A stretch of 45,705 nucleotides of DNA from Candidatus Egerieousia equi (GCA_018065035.1 JAGHUC010000025.1:1-45705); one strand, 5' to 3'. Counted from the stretch's first letter, positions 5,974-16,800 are shown. Notes: generated by a model from the letters alone, not told the origin. A program made the numbers and translations.

Positions 5974-8145
5974 ATGAAAACAAATGATATTCATAGTTTC
6001 AAGTTCCACGAGGGCAGGCCTGATTTCCTCGGCGCTACTGTGATGGACGGAGGAGTGAATTTTGCAATCCGCTCCAGAAACGCTTCATCCTGCACCTTGC
6101 ACCTGTTCGAACTTGCGCATATCAGTTCAATGGAATCCGGAGCCATAACTGCAGATAAGGCCGCCGCTTCCATAGTCTTTCCGCAGACTTGCCGCTTCAA
6201 CGACACCTTTGCCATTTTCATAGAAAATCTGGACTTCACAAAATATTTATATTCATACACTTTCGATGGTCCATTCTCCCCGCAGGAAGGACACTTGTTC
6301 AACAGCAGCAGGCTTCTGGCCGATCCATACGCCAGGATGTACAGCGGATTCGACAGATGGGCGGAACTATCGCAGGTGGATGAAAAGGGAAGGAGAGTGG
6401 TGCTTTCTGCAATTGTGGAGGGGAAATATGACTGGGGCGAAGAGAAGGCTCCTGGTCTCAGGGACTCCGAACTTGTGATTTATGAGTTGAACGTTCATAA
6501 TTTCAGCTATGGGGGAAGCAATGAGCCGTTGAAAGGTAAACTTGATGCAGTCCTGGAAAAGATACCTTATCTCAAGGACCTGGGTGTGAACTGCGTTGAG
6601 TTGCTCCCGATTTTTGAATTCGATGAACTTGACTGCAAATACAGGGCGCCTGATGGTGGCAGGCTGCACAATGTCTGGGGCTACAATTCCATAGGTTATT
6701 TTGCACCAAAGGCTTCCTATCTCAATGGTGGAACGGCTGAGGAGAAGATTGCTAAGTTCAAGGATTTCGTGAAGGAGATGCATGCCGCAGGCATCGAGGT
6801 GATTCTTGATGTGGTTTACAACCATAGTCCGGAATATGACAGAAGCGGGGAGTATATCAGTTACAGGGGGATAGATAACAAATCGTATTACATCCTTTCT
6901 CAGAATGGCGAATATGTGGATTATACAGGCTGTCACAATACAATAGACTGCAACGGCGAGCTCGCGCGAAGAATGATTATTGACAGCCTCTGCTATTGGG
7001 CCGCTGAGTTCCACATAGATGGTTTCAGATTCGATCTTGCATCGGTTTTCTACAGGCATTCAGACGGTTCCGCCATTGTGGACGAAATCTCAAGACATCC
7101 TGTCCTCTCGAAAGTCAAGCTCATAGCCGAACCTTGGGATGCGGCCGGACTGTATCAGCTCGGAGAATTCGGGGCCGAAAATGCCGGCAACAGGTGGAGC
7201 GAATGGAACGGCAGGTACAGGGATACCATACGCAGATTCGTGAAAGGGGACGGTAGCGTGCTGTGGAATCTCAAGGAGTCGCTTTGCGGATCGCCTGATC
7301 TTTACGCAGGGCAGGGCAGAGGCAGCAGGGCTTCCGTGAATTTCGTGACTGCTCACGATGGCTTCACACTCATGGACCTTGTAAGCTTCAATTCAAAGCA
7401 TACCCAGGCTAATGGCGAGGATGGCAGGGATGGCTCCGATGACAATTTCAGCTGGAACTGCGGTTATGAAGGCATCATAACTGATGAAATGCCCGCTGCA
7501 TGCGGAAATGGTATTGACCCTGAATCATTGATAGAAGTGAACATTCTGAGAATAAGGCAGATAAAGAACTTCATAACCCTTCTTATGGTGAGCAGGGGCA
7601 TACCAATGATTCTTGCTGGTGATGAATTCGGCAATTCGCAGAAAGGCAATAACAATGCATACTGCCAGGATAATGAACTATCGTGGGTGGAATGGGAGAA
7701 TCTGGAGAAGAATGCGCGGATTCACAGGTTTTTCAAAAGGATGATTGCTTTCAGGAAGGCTAATCCCGTGCTTTCAAGCCCGGATCATTATAAATACAAG
7801 GCTTGTGAATCAAATGCTTACCCGGATCTGTCCTGGCATGGTTGCAAGGCTTGGAATGAAGATGAAAATTACGGAGGGCTTTGCCTGGGAATGCTTGTAA
7901 ACTGCAATGATAATCCAAATGAAGCAGGTGCCGCGCAATTCATCTATGTCCTGATGAACATGCACTGGGAGGCGCACTCTTTCGAACTGCCTGAAATGCC
8001 AGGTGGAATGAAATGGCGTGTAGCTGTCAATACCTCCATGCCGGAGCCTGAAGACATATTCGAGACTGGCTGCGAACCCGTGATAGAAAACAAAATGGAG
8101 GTGCTGCTTGGTGCACGCTCCATTATGGTTCTGCTTTGCAGATAG
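5974..8145 (+). CDS. glgX: GlgX/isoamylase-type glycogen debranching enzyme (GH13)
   Basis: This enzyme hydrolyses alpha-1,6 branch points in glycogen or limit dextrins in the cytoplasm; there is no signal peptide. Residues 1-150 form the CBM48-like N-terminal beta domain (F-L-G-A-T-V-x-D-G-G-V-N-F-A-I). The GH13 barrel shows all four conserved regions: region I D279-V-V-Y-N-H, region II G-F-R-F-D354 (nucleophile), region III E386-P-W-D (acid/base), and region IV A-H-D462-G-F-T. The A-N-G-E-D-G-R-D-G stretch after region IV and G-D-E-F-G-N-S-Q-x-G-N-N-N-A-Y are typical of GlgX and isoamylase. The length of 723 residues is in the family range. It stands alone and converges with the large operon, with only three bases between the stop codons. 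An isoamylase-like preference is possible. Confidence 0.85.
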   Translation: MKTNDIHSFKFHEGRPDFLGATVMDGGVNFAIRSRNASSCTLHLFELAHISSMESGAITADKAAASIVFPQTCRFNDTFAIFIENLDFTKYLYSYTFDGPFSPQEGHLFNSSRLLADPYARMYSGFDRWAELSQVDEKGRRVVLSAIVEGKYDWGEEKAPGLRDSELVIYELNVHNFSYGGSNEPLKGKLDAVLEKIPYLKDLGVNCVELLPIFEFDELDCKYRAPDGGRLHNVWGYNSIGYFAPKASYLNGGTAEEKIAKFKDFVKEMHAAGIEVILDVVYNHSPEYDRSGEYISYRGIDNKSYYILSQNGEYVDYTGCHNTIDCNGELARRMIIDSLCYWAAEFHIDGFRFDLASVFYRHSDGSAIVDEISRHPVLSKVKLIAEPWDAAGLYQLGEFGAENAGNRWSEWNGRYRDTIRRFVKGDGSVLWNLKESLCGSPDLYAGQGRGSRASVNFVTAHDGFTLMDLVSFNSKHTQANGEDGRDGSDDNFSWNCGYEGIITDEMPAACGNGIDPESLIEVNILRIRQIKNFITLLMVSRGIPMILAGDEFGNSQKGNNNAYCQDNELSWVEWENLEKNARIHRFFKRMIAFRKANPVLSSPDHYKYKACESNAYPDLSWHGCKAWNEDENYGGLCLGMLVNCNDNPNEAGAAQFIYVLMNMHWEAHSFELPEMPGGMKWRVAVNTSMPEPEDIFETGCEPVIENKMEVLLGARSIMVLLCR

Positions 8146-8148
8146 CTA

Positions 8149-11100
8149 CTACCCTTTGTACACGACGTCCTCAATGCTTGCAGGGAATTTCTTGCTTTTG
8201 TCGATGAGTTCCCATTTCTTTGAGTAATGGACTTGCCAGACAATTTCATCCCTTGAGCGTTTCCTCTTATTGTAGTAAACCAGCCATATCAGGAATGACT
8301 TGAGTTCATTGAGCAGGCCCTTCTTGCAGAATGAATCAATGAGCGCGTCAATGCGGTCAATCTCAGCCTGCTCTTTCCTGACAGCCTGATATTTGTTACC
8401 AATCTTGTTTATGTCGTATCTTCCGTAAATCACGCCTTTGTCCTGAAGCAGATACGTATTGTTCAGATTCGAATATGTATTGAAAACGCTTGAACCATTA
8501 GTGATGTAACCACTGTCGTTAACGGTGTAGAGCTTGCCTTTTGAATCCTTTTCCCTTCTGATATCAAAACAGTCAGTCACAGGTTTTGGAGATGATGCAA
8601 AGTAATTGCCTGCGAAACCTGAACTCTTTGTTGAAATGAGTGAGAACAGTGATGGAAAATCAGAAAGGGAATAATAGTTGCTCTGAATCTTCTTGCCATC
8701 CTTGAAGAATTTTTCTTTCCAGAAGTTAGTCTGATACTGACAGAAATCCTTCTGAAGCATGGCAAGCAGCATTATGTCGTTGAACCAGAAGCCGGTGAGG
8801 TATTCCTTGGTGTCTATGCCGGCATTGCTGAAGAGCGTGTAAACCTTATTGTCATAATTGTCAATTGCTTTCTGATCAATATCAACTTTGTATGACTGGT
8901 TGTTAGCCTTCTTGAACTTGTTTGTGAACTTCTTGTGCATTTGTGAATAACTGAAGTTCTTGAAGTAGTCCAGGAGCTTGCTCTCAGTGCTGTTGGCGTT
9001 GTTCTTGCCGTCATTCAGTATGTTGTCCAGATCAAAATGGAAGTACTCTTCATTCAAATGAAGGAAATATTCCGTGAATTTAGCAGCACATTTACTGCCC
9101 GGAATACCTTTCATAAGGTTATCCAGAGTCCCTTTGGCATAGTTTCCACAGCCCATTGTAAGTGAATTGTCGAAATGAATGTCGTAGAAACATCGTTTTG
9201 AACCGGCAGAGTTGTTGAACATTATGAGTATGGTGGCAAGTTCATGCCCTTCAGTTGTGGAAAAATCCACGAAGCCGCAACATACAGGGGAAAGGTCACA
9301 GACATGGCCTGACGGTATTTTCCCAGTATATTTGTCAATGGAGAGTTCAGTAGCCGATGCACAGGTGTGGAACAGCCTTGAACTCAAGTCAATGACTTCA
9401 TATTTCCCATCAACCAGAGCAGGCTTTATTGCAATATTGTACTGCGATGGCAATTGAGCCAGTTCGTTTCCGCTTGAAGCGGGAGCGGCAGGAGCAGGTT
9501 TCGGTTTGGTTTCCGGTTCAGGTTCGGGCTCCGGCTGCTGTTGTGGTTGTGGTTGTGGCTGCGGCTTGGTTTCCGGTTTCGGCTGTGGCTTGGCAGTACC
9601 TTCAGCAGTGCCGGACCCCTTGTCAGGATCAGGACTGAGTTCGCCGCTTGGATTCGGCTGATTGTCGGCATTGTAGAATTCGGCGAATACCAGAGGTCTG
9701 ACAGGACCCTGGTAGTCCTTGAGCAGATCCTTTATTTCAGTTCCATCCTTTACATGATTGTATGCACTGAATTTTGGTCCTACCTGACCAACTGATGAAG
9801 ATTCGGCAATCTTGAGGTTTATTGTATTGTCATCTGGGTTGGATGTTACCTCAACTATTATCTTTATGTGAAAATGATCTCCCTTGCTTATGTAAATGAA
9901 GTCTCCTGGTTTCGCATCCTTCAATTTGAAGTGAATGGTATTGTTCAGTTTCTTTGGAGCAATGCTGGTGGCATTGGACTTTGTGCATCCAGTGTAAGTA
10001 TAGATTCTGTGAGTGTCGCTTTTCTTCTCACTGTCATAATATTCGTCCAATGTGGCAAGCTGGGCATCCCTTGCAGCAAACATTGATTCCATAATGAACG
10101 ATATGGCTCTTGTAACGAATCCTGAGCAGTCAACGCCAATTGCGTTGAGTCTGAGCATTTCCTTCATATTGGACGGATGAAGTGCCGTTTCAATGCTGTC
10201 AACAATCTTTCTGACAGATGCAGGCGAATTCTTGCCACCTGTGTATTCTCCTTTACGCAGCAGCTGGAAGTTATAATCACCCTCTCTGTCAATCTGAAGT
10301 TGCTCAACTATCTTTTTGATGGCATTCCAGTTACTGCTGTCACTTCTTTCCTTCGGTTTTCCTGTATCCTTCTCAATTCTATACTTGTCAGTTGCAAAAC
10401 CCCTGTATTTGCTGGTGTCCATGTAATAAGGAGGATATATGATTTTTGCAGGATCCTTTGAAATATTCCAGGCATTCATATATTCGCGTAGTCTTTCCGT
10501 AATGAATTCATGAATGCCATAATGGTTGAATACGAGCTTGCCTGACTCACTTTGGAAACAGAAACCTGCCCTGGTCCTTGTATCGGGAATGAATTTTGCC
10601 TTTGCCGCCATCCATAGACATAAGAGTTCCTTTTTCAGGTATTCATCATTGCTTCCGCTGCTGTTGGTGAATCTGCCAAGTTTGCTCCAGTCATAATGCT
10701 CAATGAACCATGCAAGCATAAGTTCAAGCGGTTTTCCATTTACAGGACAGTTGCCTTGAAAACCAAGGCAGACCGCCATTGGAAAAGTTGAGTCGAAGAA
10801 TTGAGCAGTATCATTTTCATCCTTGAAGAAATCCGGAACCAGAGAAATGACAAGGTTCATATTCATGAAAGTCTCCCCTTTAAGCCTCTGCTTCATCTCA
10901 TTGAGAAAGTCTGTATCAGGATATTTGTTTCCCGAACTGCAGATCAGAAGAACCTGTGTATCGGTGGATGGTTTTTCAAGTGGATTTGAAATGTCCTTGC
11001 ATTGAACATCGTATTCGGAGAGAATCTTCTTGATACTTGTCCTGGCTTCCTTGTGCCTTGGACCTTTGAGTTCCTCCCTGTCCATTGCCTTGTAAATTCC

Positions 11101-11205
11101 GTGGAATTCATCAGCGACTTCCGATGATTCTGTCCATACTGATTTCAAGGTCTTGCGCAACAATCCATTGCAATCAATCAATTCCATTTGAATTTTCTGA
11201 CTCAT
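8149..11205 (-). CDS. Large protein with NlpC/P60-like module, Pro-rich linker and possible lysozyme-like C-terminal domain (1018 aa)
   Basis: This is the last gene of the six-gene block. Residues 1-340 match nothing I know. Residues about 345-515 look like an NlpC/P60-type cysteine peptidase: C360 in V-D-C-S-G-F-V, a K-P-G-D-F-I-Y-I-S strand, and H444/H446 in G-D-H-F-H-I-K-I. Residues about 520-580 are a low-complexity Pro/Glu/Lys/Gln linker. The last 430 residues contain a pattern (I-L-I-M-F-N-N-S, then F-Y-D-I-H-F-D-N-S-L-T-M-G-C-G-N-Y) recalling the catalytic hairpin of GH46/lysozyme-superfamily enzymes, but with Asn where the catalytic Glu would be expected. There is no signal peptide or lipobox. 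I infer two potential peptidoglycan-acting modules in a protein made without a classical export signal. It follows the glycosyltransferase-like gene by 11 bases. Confidence 0.7.
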   Translation of the reverse strand: MSQKIQMELIDCNGLLRKTLKSVWTESSEVADEFHGIYKAMDREELKGPRHKEARTSIKKILSEYDVQCKDISNPLEKPSTDTQVLLICSSGNKYPDTDFLNEMKQRLKGETFMNMNLVISLVPDFFKDENDTAQFFDSTFPMAVCLGFQGNCPVNGKPLELMLAWFIEHYDWSKLGRFTNSSGSNDEYLKKELLCLWMAAKAKFIPDTRTRAGFCFQSESGKLVFNHYGIHEFITERLREYMNAWNISKDPAKIIYPPYYMDTSKYRGFATDKYRIEKDTGKPKERSDSSNWNAIKKIVEQLQIDREGDYNFQLLRKGEYTGGKNSPASVRKIVDSIETALHPSNMKEMLRLNAIGVDCSGFVTRAISFIMESMFAARDAQLATLDEYYDSEKKSDTHRIYTYTGCTKSNATSIAPKKLNNTIHFKLKDAKPGDFIYISKGDHFHIKIIVEVTSNPDDNTINLKIAESSSVGQVGPKFSAYNHVKDGTEIKDLLKDYQGPVRPLVFAEFYNADNQPNPSGELSPDPDKGSGTAEGTAKPQPKPETKPQPQPQPQQQPEPEPEPETKPKPAPAAPASSGNELAQLPSQYNIAIKPALVDGKYEVIDLSSRLFHTCASATELSIDKYTGKIPSGHVCDLSPVCCGFVDFSTTEGHELATILIMFNNSAGSKRCFYDIHFDNSLTMGCGNYAKGTLDNLMKGIPGSKCAAKFTEYFLHLNEEYFHFDLDNILNDGKNNANSTESKLLDYFKNFSYSQMHKKFTNKFKKANNQSYKVDIDQKAIDNYDNKVYTLFSNAGIDTKEYLTGFWFNDIMLLAMLQKDFCQYQTNFWKEKFFKDGKKIQSNYYSLSDFPSLFSLISTKSSGFAGNYFASSPKPVTDCFDIRREKDSKGKLYTVNDSGYITNGSSVFNTYSNLNNTYLLQDKGVIYGRYDINKIGNKYQAVRKEQAEIDRIDALIDSFCKKGLLNELKSFLIWLVYYNKRKRSRDEIVWQVHYSKKWELIDKSKKFPASIEDVVYKG

Positions 11206-11216
11206 ATTCTTGAAAT

Positions 11217-12071
11217 TTACAGAGTTAAGTTAAATTTGGATGCCAATGTGCGAGCAGTGTCCTCAGAGAGGCTGCGCAACTTGTTCATCATTGAATTAAC
11301 AAGCATTTCAGCTTGATGTGGGAATTCCCTGGCCATGTCCTTGGCACCCCATAAGTGAGTGAAAATATCATTCTCCTTTTGAAAAGGGTCATCCACCAGT
11401 GGAATTATTCCTATTCCCTTGCTTGCTGCATGCATTGCAAGAAGTCTTTGTTCCGCAAATACCATCTGCGATACATTCTCCATTGCAGGTTCATTGTTGC
11501 CGGTCATGAAGTCCATTGCATGAGCAATGTAATCCTGTTTGAAGTCCTGATTGTTGAAATATGCAAATGCTGTGTTGCATGGTTTTTCCTTCCAGTTCCA
11601 TTCAGGATTGAAACTGTAACCGGGACGTACTTTCAAGTCCTCCTTATTCACATAACATTCTATAAGTTCCTCCCTGTGAAGAACACTTATGCTGTCCTTT
11701 TCGAAAAAGTTGTCCAGATTCTTCCAGATAATCAGGTCCGTGTCAATCATTGCAACGGGAGCGCTTTCCTCCCTGAGGGCAAAAAGTTTGGATGCAGCCC
11801 AGAATATGCTGTGATTTATATCAGGCATATTCTCAAGAACCTCAGTGTTTATACCGGCATCCCATACATCAAGAATGCCAATGTCCCTGTAGTATTCATA
11901 TCCGTATGAGTCGGTAAACAGACCTACAGGTCCGTTCGTGTTTCTCCACATCAGGGCTGAAAGAGCGGTGCAGATAACTTCAAACGGCCTCGGACTGTAT
12001 TGGAAGTCATCTCCCTGCCGCATTCTGGCTCTTGCGGGAGCAGTGCTCAGGATATGAATGGCTTTTGTCAT
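11217..12071 (-). CDS. GT-A-like protein (possible DUF6734-type glycosyltransferase)
   Basis: This 284-residue soluble protein has an I-H-I-L-S-T-A-P start and a hydrophobic strand followed by M-I-D-T-D-L-I-I-W-K-N-L. That is the DxD-type metal/nucleotide-sugar signature of GT-A glycosyltransferases, preceded by F-W-A-A-S-K-L-F-A-L. A second element, N-T-A-F-A-Y-F-N-N, resembles the acceptor-site loop of LPS-type GT8/GT32 enzymes. I remember similar proteins as DUF6734, but cannot verify that here. Its ATG overlaps the TGA of the upstream 605-residue gene (ATGA), so the two are translationally coupled. The likely role is to glycosylate a product of the same operon or to make a sugar precursor; this is inference from position. 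Confidence 0.65.
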   Translation of the reverse strand: MTKAIHILSTAPARARMRQGDDFQYSPRPFEVICTALSALMWRNTNGPVGLFTDSYGYEYYRDIGILDVWDAGINTEVLENMPDINHSIFWAASKLFALREESAPVAMIDTDLIIWKNLDNFFEKDSISVLHREELIECYVNKEDLKVRPGYSFNPEWNWKEKPCNTAFAYFNNQDFKQDYIAHAMDFMTGNNEPAMENVSQMVFAEQRLLAMHAASKGIGIIPLVDDPFQKENDIFTHLWGAKDMAREFPHQAEMLVNSMMNKLRSLSEDTARTLASKFNLTL

Positions 12072-13885
12072 TTTTCCACTTTTATGAGTTCATCAAACAT
12101 AAGTCCGCTGTTTGCCTGATACCCTGAATTCTTCTTTGTGAAGCCGCTCCATCTGAATTTGCGGCCTTTAATCCAGCGCGTCATCTGTGCTGTTCTTGTG
12201 ACCTTGGTTCCATATCCGAGAACTTCCTCCTCGTTGAGGAATCTCGCTTTGATACGTTCACATTCCTTTCCATTGGAAATGAACTTTTCCTTGATGCAGG
12301 CCAGAATTTCTCCTGAAGGCCTTACGGAACAATATTTCCCGTTGTACCATAAAGGCATCCTTCCTCTTCTGAACACTGTCTCCCTTGTACTCCCTTTGAT
12401 ATGCTGCGGTATGAACGGAATCCAGTTGACTGGGACTCTGTTCTGGAACAGATAGGAATATTCAGCGCTTTCTTCAGGCTGGACATCATTTCCATTCTGT
12501 CTGTCAACGGCTTCGAGAATCTTTTCGGAGAACGAGTCTCCGTTGAATGTGCCGGAACATCCATCCGGAATAATACTCTCTATGCCCCAGATCATGTTTG
12601 TCATTTCATCTCTGAGGAAGTGTACTTCCTCAAGAGGCTGGCTCTCCTCTGTTCTGAGTACAGTAGGGGCGAAGAGGAGTCCTCTCGATGTTGAGAAGTC
12701 ATTGTTGGCTGCATCGGGGGAATATGCAGACAGCCTTGAGTTGGAGAAGAGGGCCCATCTGTTGCAGAAACCTGTGTCCTTTGACTGGCAATCAACTTCT
12801 TCCGGTGTCCTGTTCAAGAACAGATGTTCCCCGAAAGTGTCTTCAATCACTATTCCTTTTACATCCAGGATTGTACCAAGTTCGGCCTCAAGTGGAATTA
12901 CCATCCAGTCATTGCTGTACATTGATGTGTACTGCATAATAACCGCGCTGGCAAGTTGTGAGACGTCCTGGTTGGAGTAATTGCCGAACTGAACAGCCTG
13001 ATTCTCGAATTCCCACAATCTGCGCTTCGGCGCGCATGGGAAAGTTGCCGGAGAAGGCAGGTATGAAAGCAACTTGTCAAGCGCCTTGCTGTCCTTGCCT
13101 GTTGTCTGTCCTGCATGATCGAAATTGTACCATGAAAGTCTGCCGGAGCTGTAATCTTCAGCCTCATACCTGTCATTTCCTGCAGTTATTCCAAGTTCGT
13201 ATGCAAGCTTGTTCTCGTTCCAGAAATCAAAACTGTCCGGTTCAGCCGATACCGGGATATATTTTTCACGGTACCAGTTCCTGTATAGAGCGAGAATGCT
13301 GTTGGCTTCAGCCCCAATGGAGAGGTCCTTGTCCTCAAATACAGCCGCCCCATCAAAGCACCTTCTTCCATATACAGCCCATAGCTGTTTAAGACGGTCA
13401 TTCTCTGATACCTTGAGGTCTTCAATGCTATCGCCAGTGGAGAATGAGAAATCCTGCAGAGGATATCTGGTGCGCAGGAGTGCATTTATTTCTTCGGACT
13501 TTGATTTACCTAGTTTGGAAGAGAGCATTCTCTGCAAGTGCAGGGCCGATTCAATCCTGATGGCAGGGGTAATGGCATGATTGCGCTTTTCCACTTCATA
13601 TTCAAGCGGCTTCTCTGTGGAGAATGCCTTCACTTTTCCATCATGTGTTACTGAATCAATGCTTTTACGTGTGGAATGCACCTTTACCTTGACGGCAGTT
13701 CCACAGTCATTTGCCTCGAAACGTCCGTACTGCCATTGACGGCAGAGCATCCAAAGTGGGTCAAATACCTCAAGTGAAAGGGCTGTTGAGTAGTCCGCCA
13801 TCCTGGTTCTCGGTTCAATTCTATAATTCTCCGAGCCTTCCCAAATTCCGCGGGAGCGTATTTCTTCTATACTGATCTTGCTCAT
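12068..13885 (-). CDS. Conserved protein of the large operon with D-P-L-W-M-L-x-R-Q-W-Q motif (605 aa)
   Basis: No function is known to me. Residues 22-65 carry R-I-E-P-R-T-R, then F-D-P-L-W-M-L-C-R-Q-W-Q-Y-G-R-F-E-A-x-D and C-G-T-A-V. I remember this block, unverified, from uncharacterised proteins of actinobacteria, myxobacteria and cyanobacteria (D-P-L-W-L-L-A-R-Q-W-Q-x-G-E-F). Further matching blocks are D-W-M-V-I-P-L-E-x-x-x-G-T-I-L-D-V-K-G-I at about 325-345 and V-P-V-N-W-I-P-F-I-P-x-H near 485, followed by an R-E-T-V-F-R-R-G-R-M-P segment. There is no signal peptide or membrane segment. It starts three bases after the stop of the 1560-residue gene and overlaps the glycosyltransferase-like gene by four bases. 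A structural or scaffold role with the other large proteins is my inference. Confidence 0.75.
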   Translation of the reverse strand: MSKISIEEIRSRGIWEGSENYRIEPRTRMADYSTALSLEVFDPLWMLCRQWQYGRFEANDCGTAVKVKVHSTRKSIDSVTHDGKVKAFSTEKPLEYEVEKRNHAITPAIRIESALHLQRMLSSKLGKSKSEEINALLRTRYPLQDFSFSTGDSIEDLKVSENDRLKQLWAVYGRRCFDGAAVFEDKDLSIGAEANSILALYRNWYREKYIPVSAEPDSFDFWNENKLAYELGITAGNDRYEAEDYSSGRLSWYNFDHAGQTTGKDSKALDKLLSYLPSPATFPCAPKRRLWEFENQAVQFGNYSNQDVSQLASAVIMQYTSMYSNDWMVIPLEAELGTILDVKGIVIEDTFGEHLFLNRTPEEVDCQSKDTGFCNRWALFSNSRLSAYSPDAANNDFSTSRGLLFAPTVLRTEESQPLEEVHFLRDEMTNMIWGIESIIPDGCSGTFNGDSFSEKILEAVDRQNGNDVQPEESAEYSYLFQNRVPVNWIPFIPQHIKGSTRETVFRRGRMPLWYNGKYCSVRPSGEILACIKEKFISNGKECERIKARFLNEEEVLGYGTKVTRTAQMTRWIKGRKFRWSGFTKKNSGYQANSGLMFDELIKVEK

Positions 13886-13888
13886 GGC

Positions 13889-16800
13889 TTATTTCATATT
13901 AAGGAACTGTGCGAGGATTGATCCTCCTGGCATGTAATCGAAAATTGATGCGCTGAACGCATATTCAAAGGCTTTCTCCATCTGTGCCCTTGACATTGAG
14001 CTGGCATTGTATTCTTTTGATACAAGGTTTATTTTGCGGTCCGAGAGAAGAGGAAGAATCTTTGAAAGCTCCTTGTCTTCATATATTATGTCAGGATCAA
14101 CGGCTCTGTTCATAAGCATGAATCTGGTGGAGTCGAGAATATCGGTCACATGCTTGAAGTCCCAGTTACTGTTCTGCGGATTGATGCTGAAGTCAGGATA
14201 CGTTGCCAGAAGTATTGCCTGAGGTGCTTCTGCATCGGGTTGGTCCATACGGAACGCCATGCCTGCAGTATGCTTTGCGTATGGAATGTATTCCATCCAG
14301 GAATCAATGACAAGACCTCTCATAGCGCAATCTGCATGTTCGAAAGCCTTGCCATTGAGTACCAGCAATGAGTCGGCATCATCGAGTTCGGCTTCCTGCG
14401 ACACTTCTGCTCCGAGCCATTCTGAAGAAACTGAACCTGAAGCTTTTTCCTGATAAATGAATGGAACACCGTTGTTGTTCACACCTGCAATCTGCTCGAA
14501 CATTGAAAGTGTGTTCCATTGTTTGAGTCCAGACCTTACGGCTGCCGTTTCCTCAAGCCAGTCTGCTATATCCTTGATATTGCTGTAACGGCTTATGCCT
14601 TTTTTCATGCTCAGGCTTATGTCTTTCCTGTGCACTTCACTAACAATACCGCTGATTCTGAACTGTGGAAGAATACGGAATGAGTCAAGTGTGAGTTTCC
14701 TTATGGCATCACAATATGACTCGCTTCCATTCAAGGCAATGCCGGCTGACTCATCGAGCCTTGACTGTATCATTGCACTCAAATTACTGATTCTTTCAAT
14801 GAATGTTTTCTGAGCGGCAACGGCCTGGTCGTATTCAACGCGCTGACCGATTCTGTCGTACGAAGAAAGGAAGAGTGCAGGCTCATATTTTATGGAAGCG
14901 TTCAGCATTCCGGATTCCACGCATTGAACGGAAAGGGAGTAGAGTCTTCCAAGAATTTCATCGTCAAATTCCTTCATCTGAAGCGCTTCGTTCACCAGAT
15001 TATCAATTGACATTTTGAGTGATGAAAGGAAATCTTTTGCCAGTTTGAGCCTTGCAACAAGGTCCTCCATGTCAATGCTGCTTTCAACTTGCCCGTCGGA
15101 TTCAGTTCCAGGAGCAAAGTCGCTGGCCTTCATGGCCCTTGAATTGCAGACAAGGGCTCTTATGGCAGATATTCTGGTTCTGTCCTCATATAGGGTGAAA
15201 ATGTTTTCATCTTCAAGCGGAAGTATTTCTCCTGATTCAGTTTCTGCAGGATCTCCCGTAAGAATGCGCAGTTTCCCGGTATATATTCCTTTTTGGGATC
15301 TCCACTTTATTTCCAGCAGGTTCTTCAGGACATCGGTATGGTCGGAGATATACAGATATTCTTCAGGGTCAATGTCCATTTCCTTCAATGAACTGCGACA
15401 GATACCATTTTCACCATCAATGTAGAAGACAATGTTTTCAAGGGAGCCGAGCAAGGTTCCAACCCATTCGTTGACTCCCGGTTCTGCCATTGCCAGCAGG
15501 GCCAGAGGACTTGAAGAGGCTTGAGGGACAGCTACTGCAACTTTATGAGCTACTGCAACATATTCCATAGGAGTGCTGAGTATGGCAGGGTCCGGAACAT
15601 TGCCGCTTCCTTTGGACATGAAGTTCGATATTGCGCCGAATGATTCCTTGTCAGAGGCTACAAGCCGGAATACGCCTTCGCCAAGAAGAAGGTCGTTCAA
15701 GGCATCGTAGGAGTCCTGCATCCTTTCAATCATAAGGAAAAGGACTTTGAGTTTACGTTTGTCATTCAGCAGTTTGTCCTCCTTCAGTTCTTTCAGCCAT
15801 TCAAGTGAATCGGAGTTCTTTTCGAGCCATAAGGAGATGCGCCCGATTTTGTCATCATTATTACCATAGTTCCATCTGTCCATGAAGGAGTTCAGAAGAA
15901 CTTCTCCGTTTATCACTTCCATTGTGTGGTTGGAAGCACGTCTGTCAAGGGTCTCTATGTCAATTGACTGCGGGAAGAACTTTCGTAATGGATATATGTA
16001 GGCGTCCATCTCAACCCCGTATCTGCTCTGCGCTTCGTGCAGGTATCTTTCAAGATCCGATCCGAGTATAATTCCGGTGGACATTCCGTTCTTGACATTT
16101 TCAAGCATTCTCAAGGCCTGGCGGGCGCGTGCAGAGGAAAGATTAATGCACATATGGGAGTCTCCATTGTGGCTCATTGTGTTGGTGTATGCACTTCTGA
16201 GAACTGCAGCTGTAAGGGCATGCTGTATTGAAGGTGCCATTACATACTCACCTTTGTCCTTTCCGCTGTGTTCCAGAATCTCAGTTCCTGAAGGAAGTTT
16301 CATATCCTCAACTATTGTTGAGCTGTCTTTTATGACAGAGCGTGCGTTCCTGCTCAGATTGAATACCCAGCCGTATGCGCCAATGGCCGGGACAATGCTC
16401 TTTCTGGCCTTTCTCGTTTTGATGAGGCTGCATATCACTCCGGTATACCAGGCATCAAGCCTGTAGGAGAACAAGTCAATGAATTCACCAATCAGACTGT
16501 CTGCCTGTTCTTCGCTGAGCCATGGCATTTCCTTGCATAAAGCAGCTCTGATTGCGCTCTTTTCAGTCAAAGGTGTTACTGCATCGGAAATAAGGGTAGG
16601 GCGGAAGAAATCAGAATCATCCAGCATACCTATGATTTGCGGTCCTTCTGCACCTCTGTCCGCCAGTAACGGGCTGTCAATCATATATCTCTTTCTTGTT
16701 TCAAGAGAGCGTGCATTCTGTGAAACCATCTTGAGATAATTCTTCTGCGCATCGTCGCCTTTCATTTTCTGCGGGCTTATCACTTGTGAGTCCCTTACGG

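Noticed and set aside
6367-7059. 230-codon minus-strand frame inside glgX
   Set aside because: The plus frame holds all GH13 motifs; this frame shows none of its own and has no promoter.
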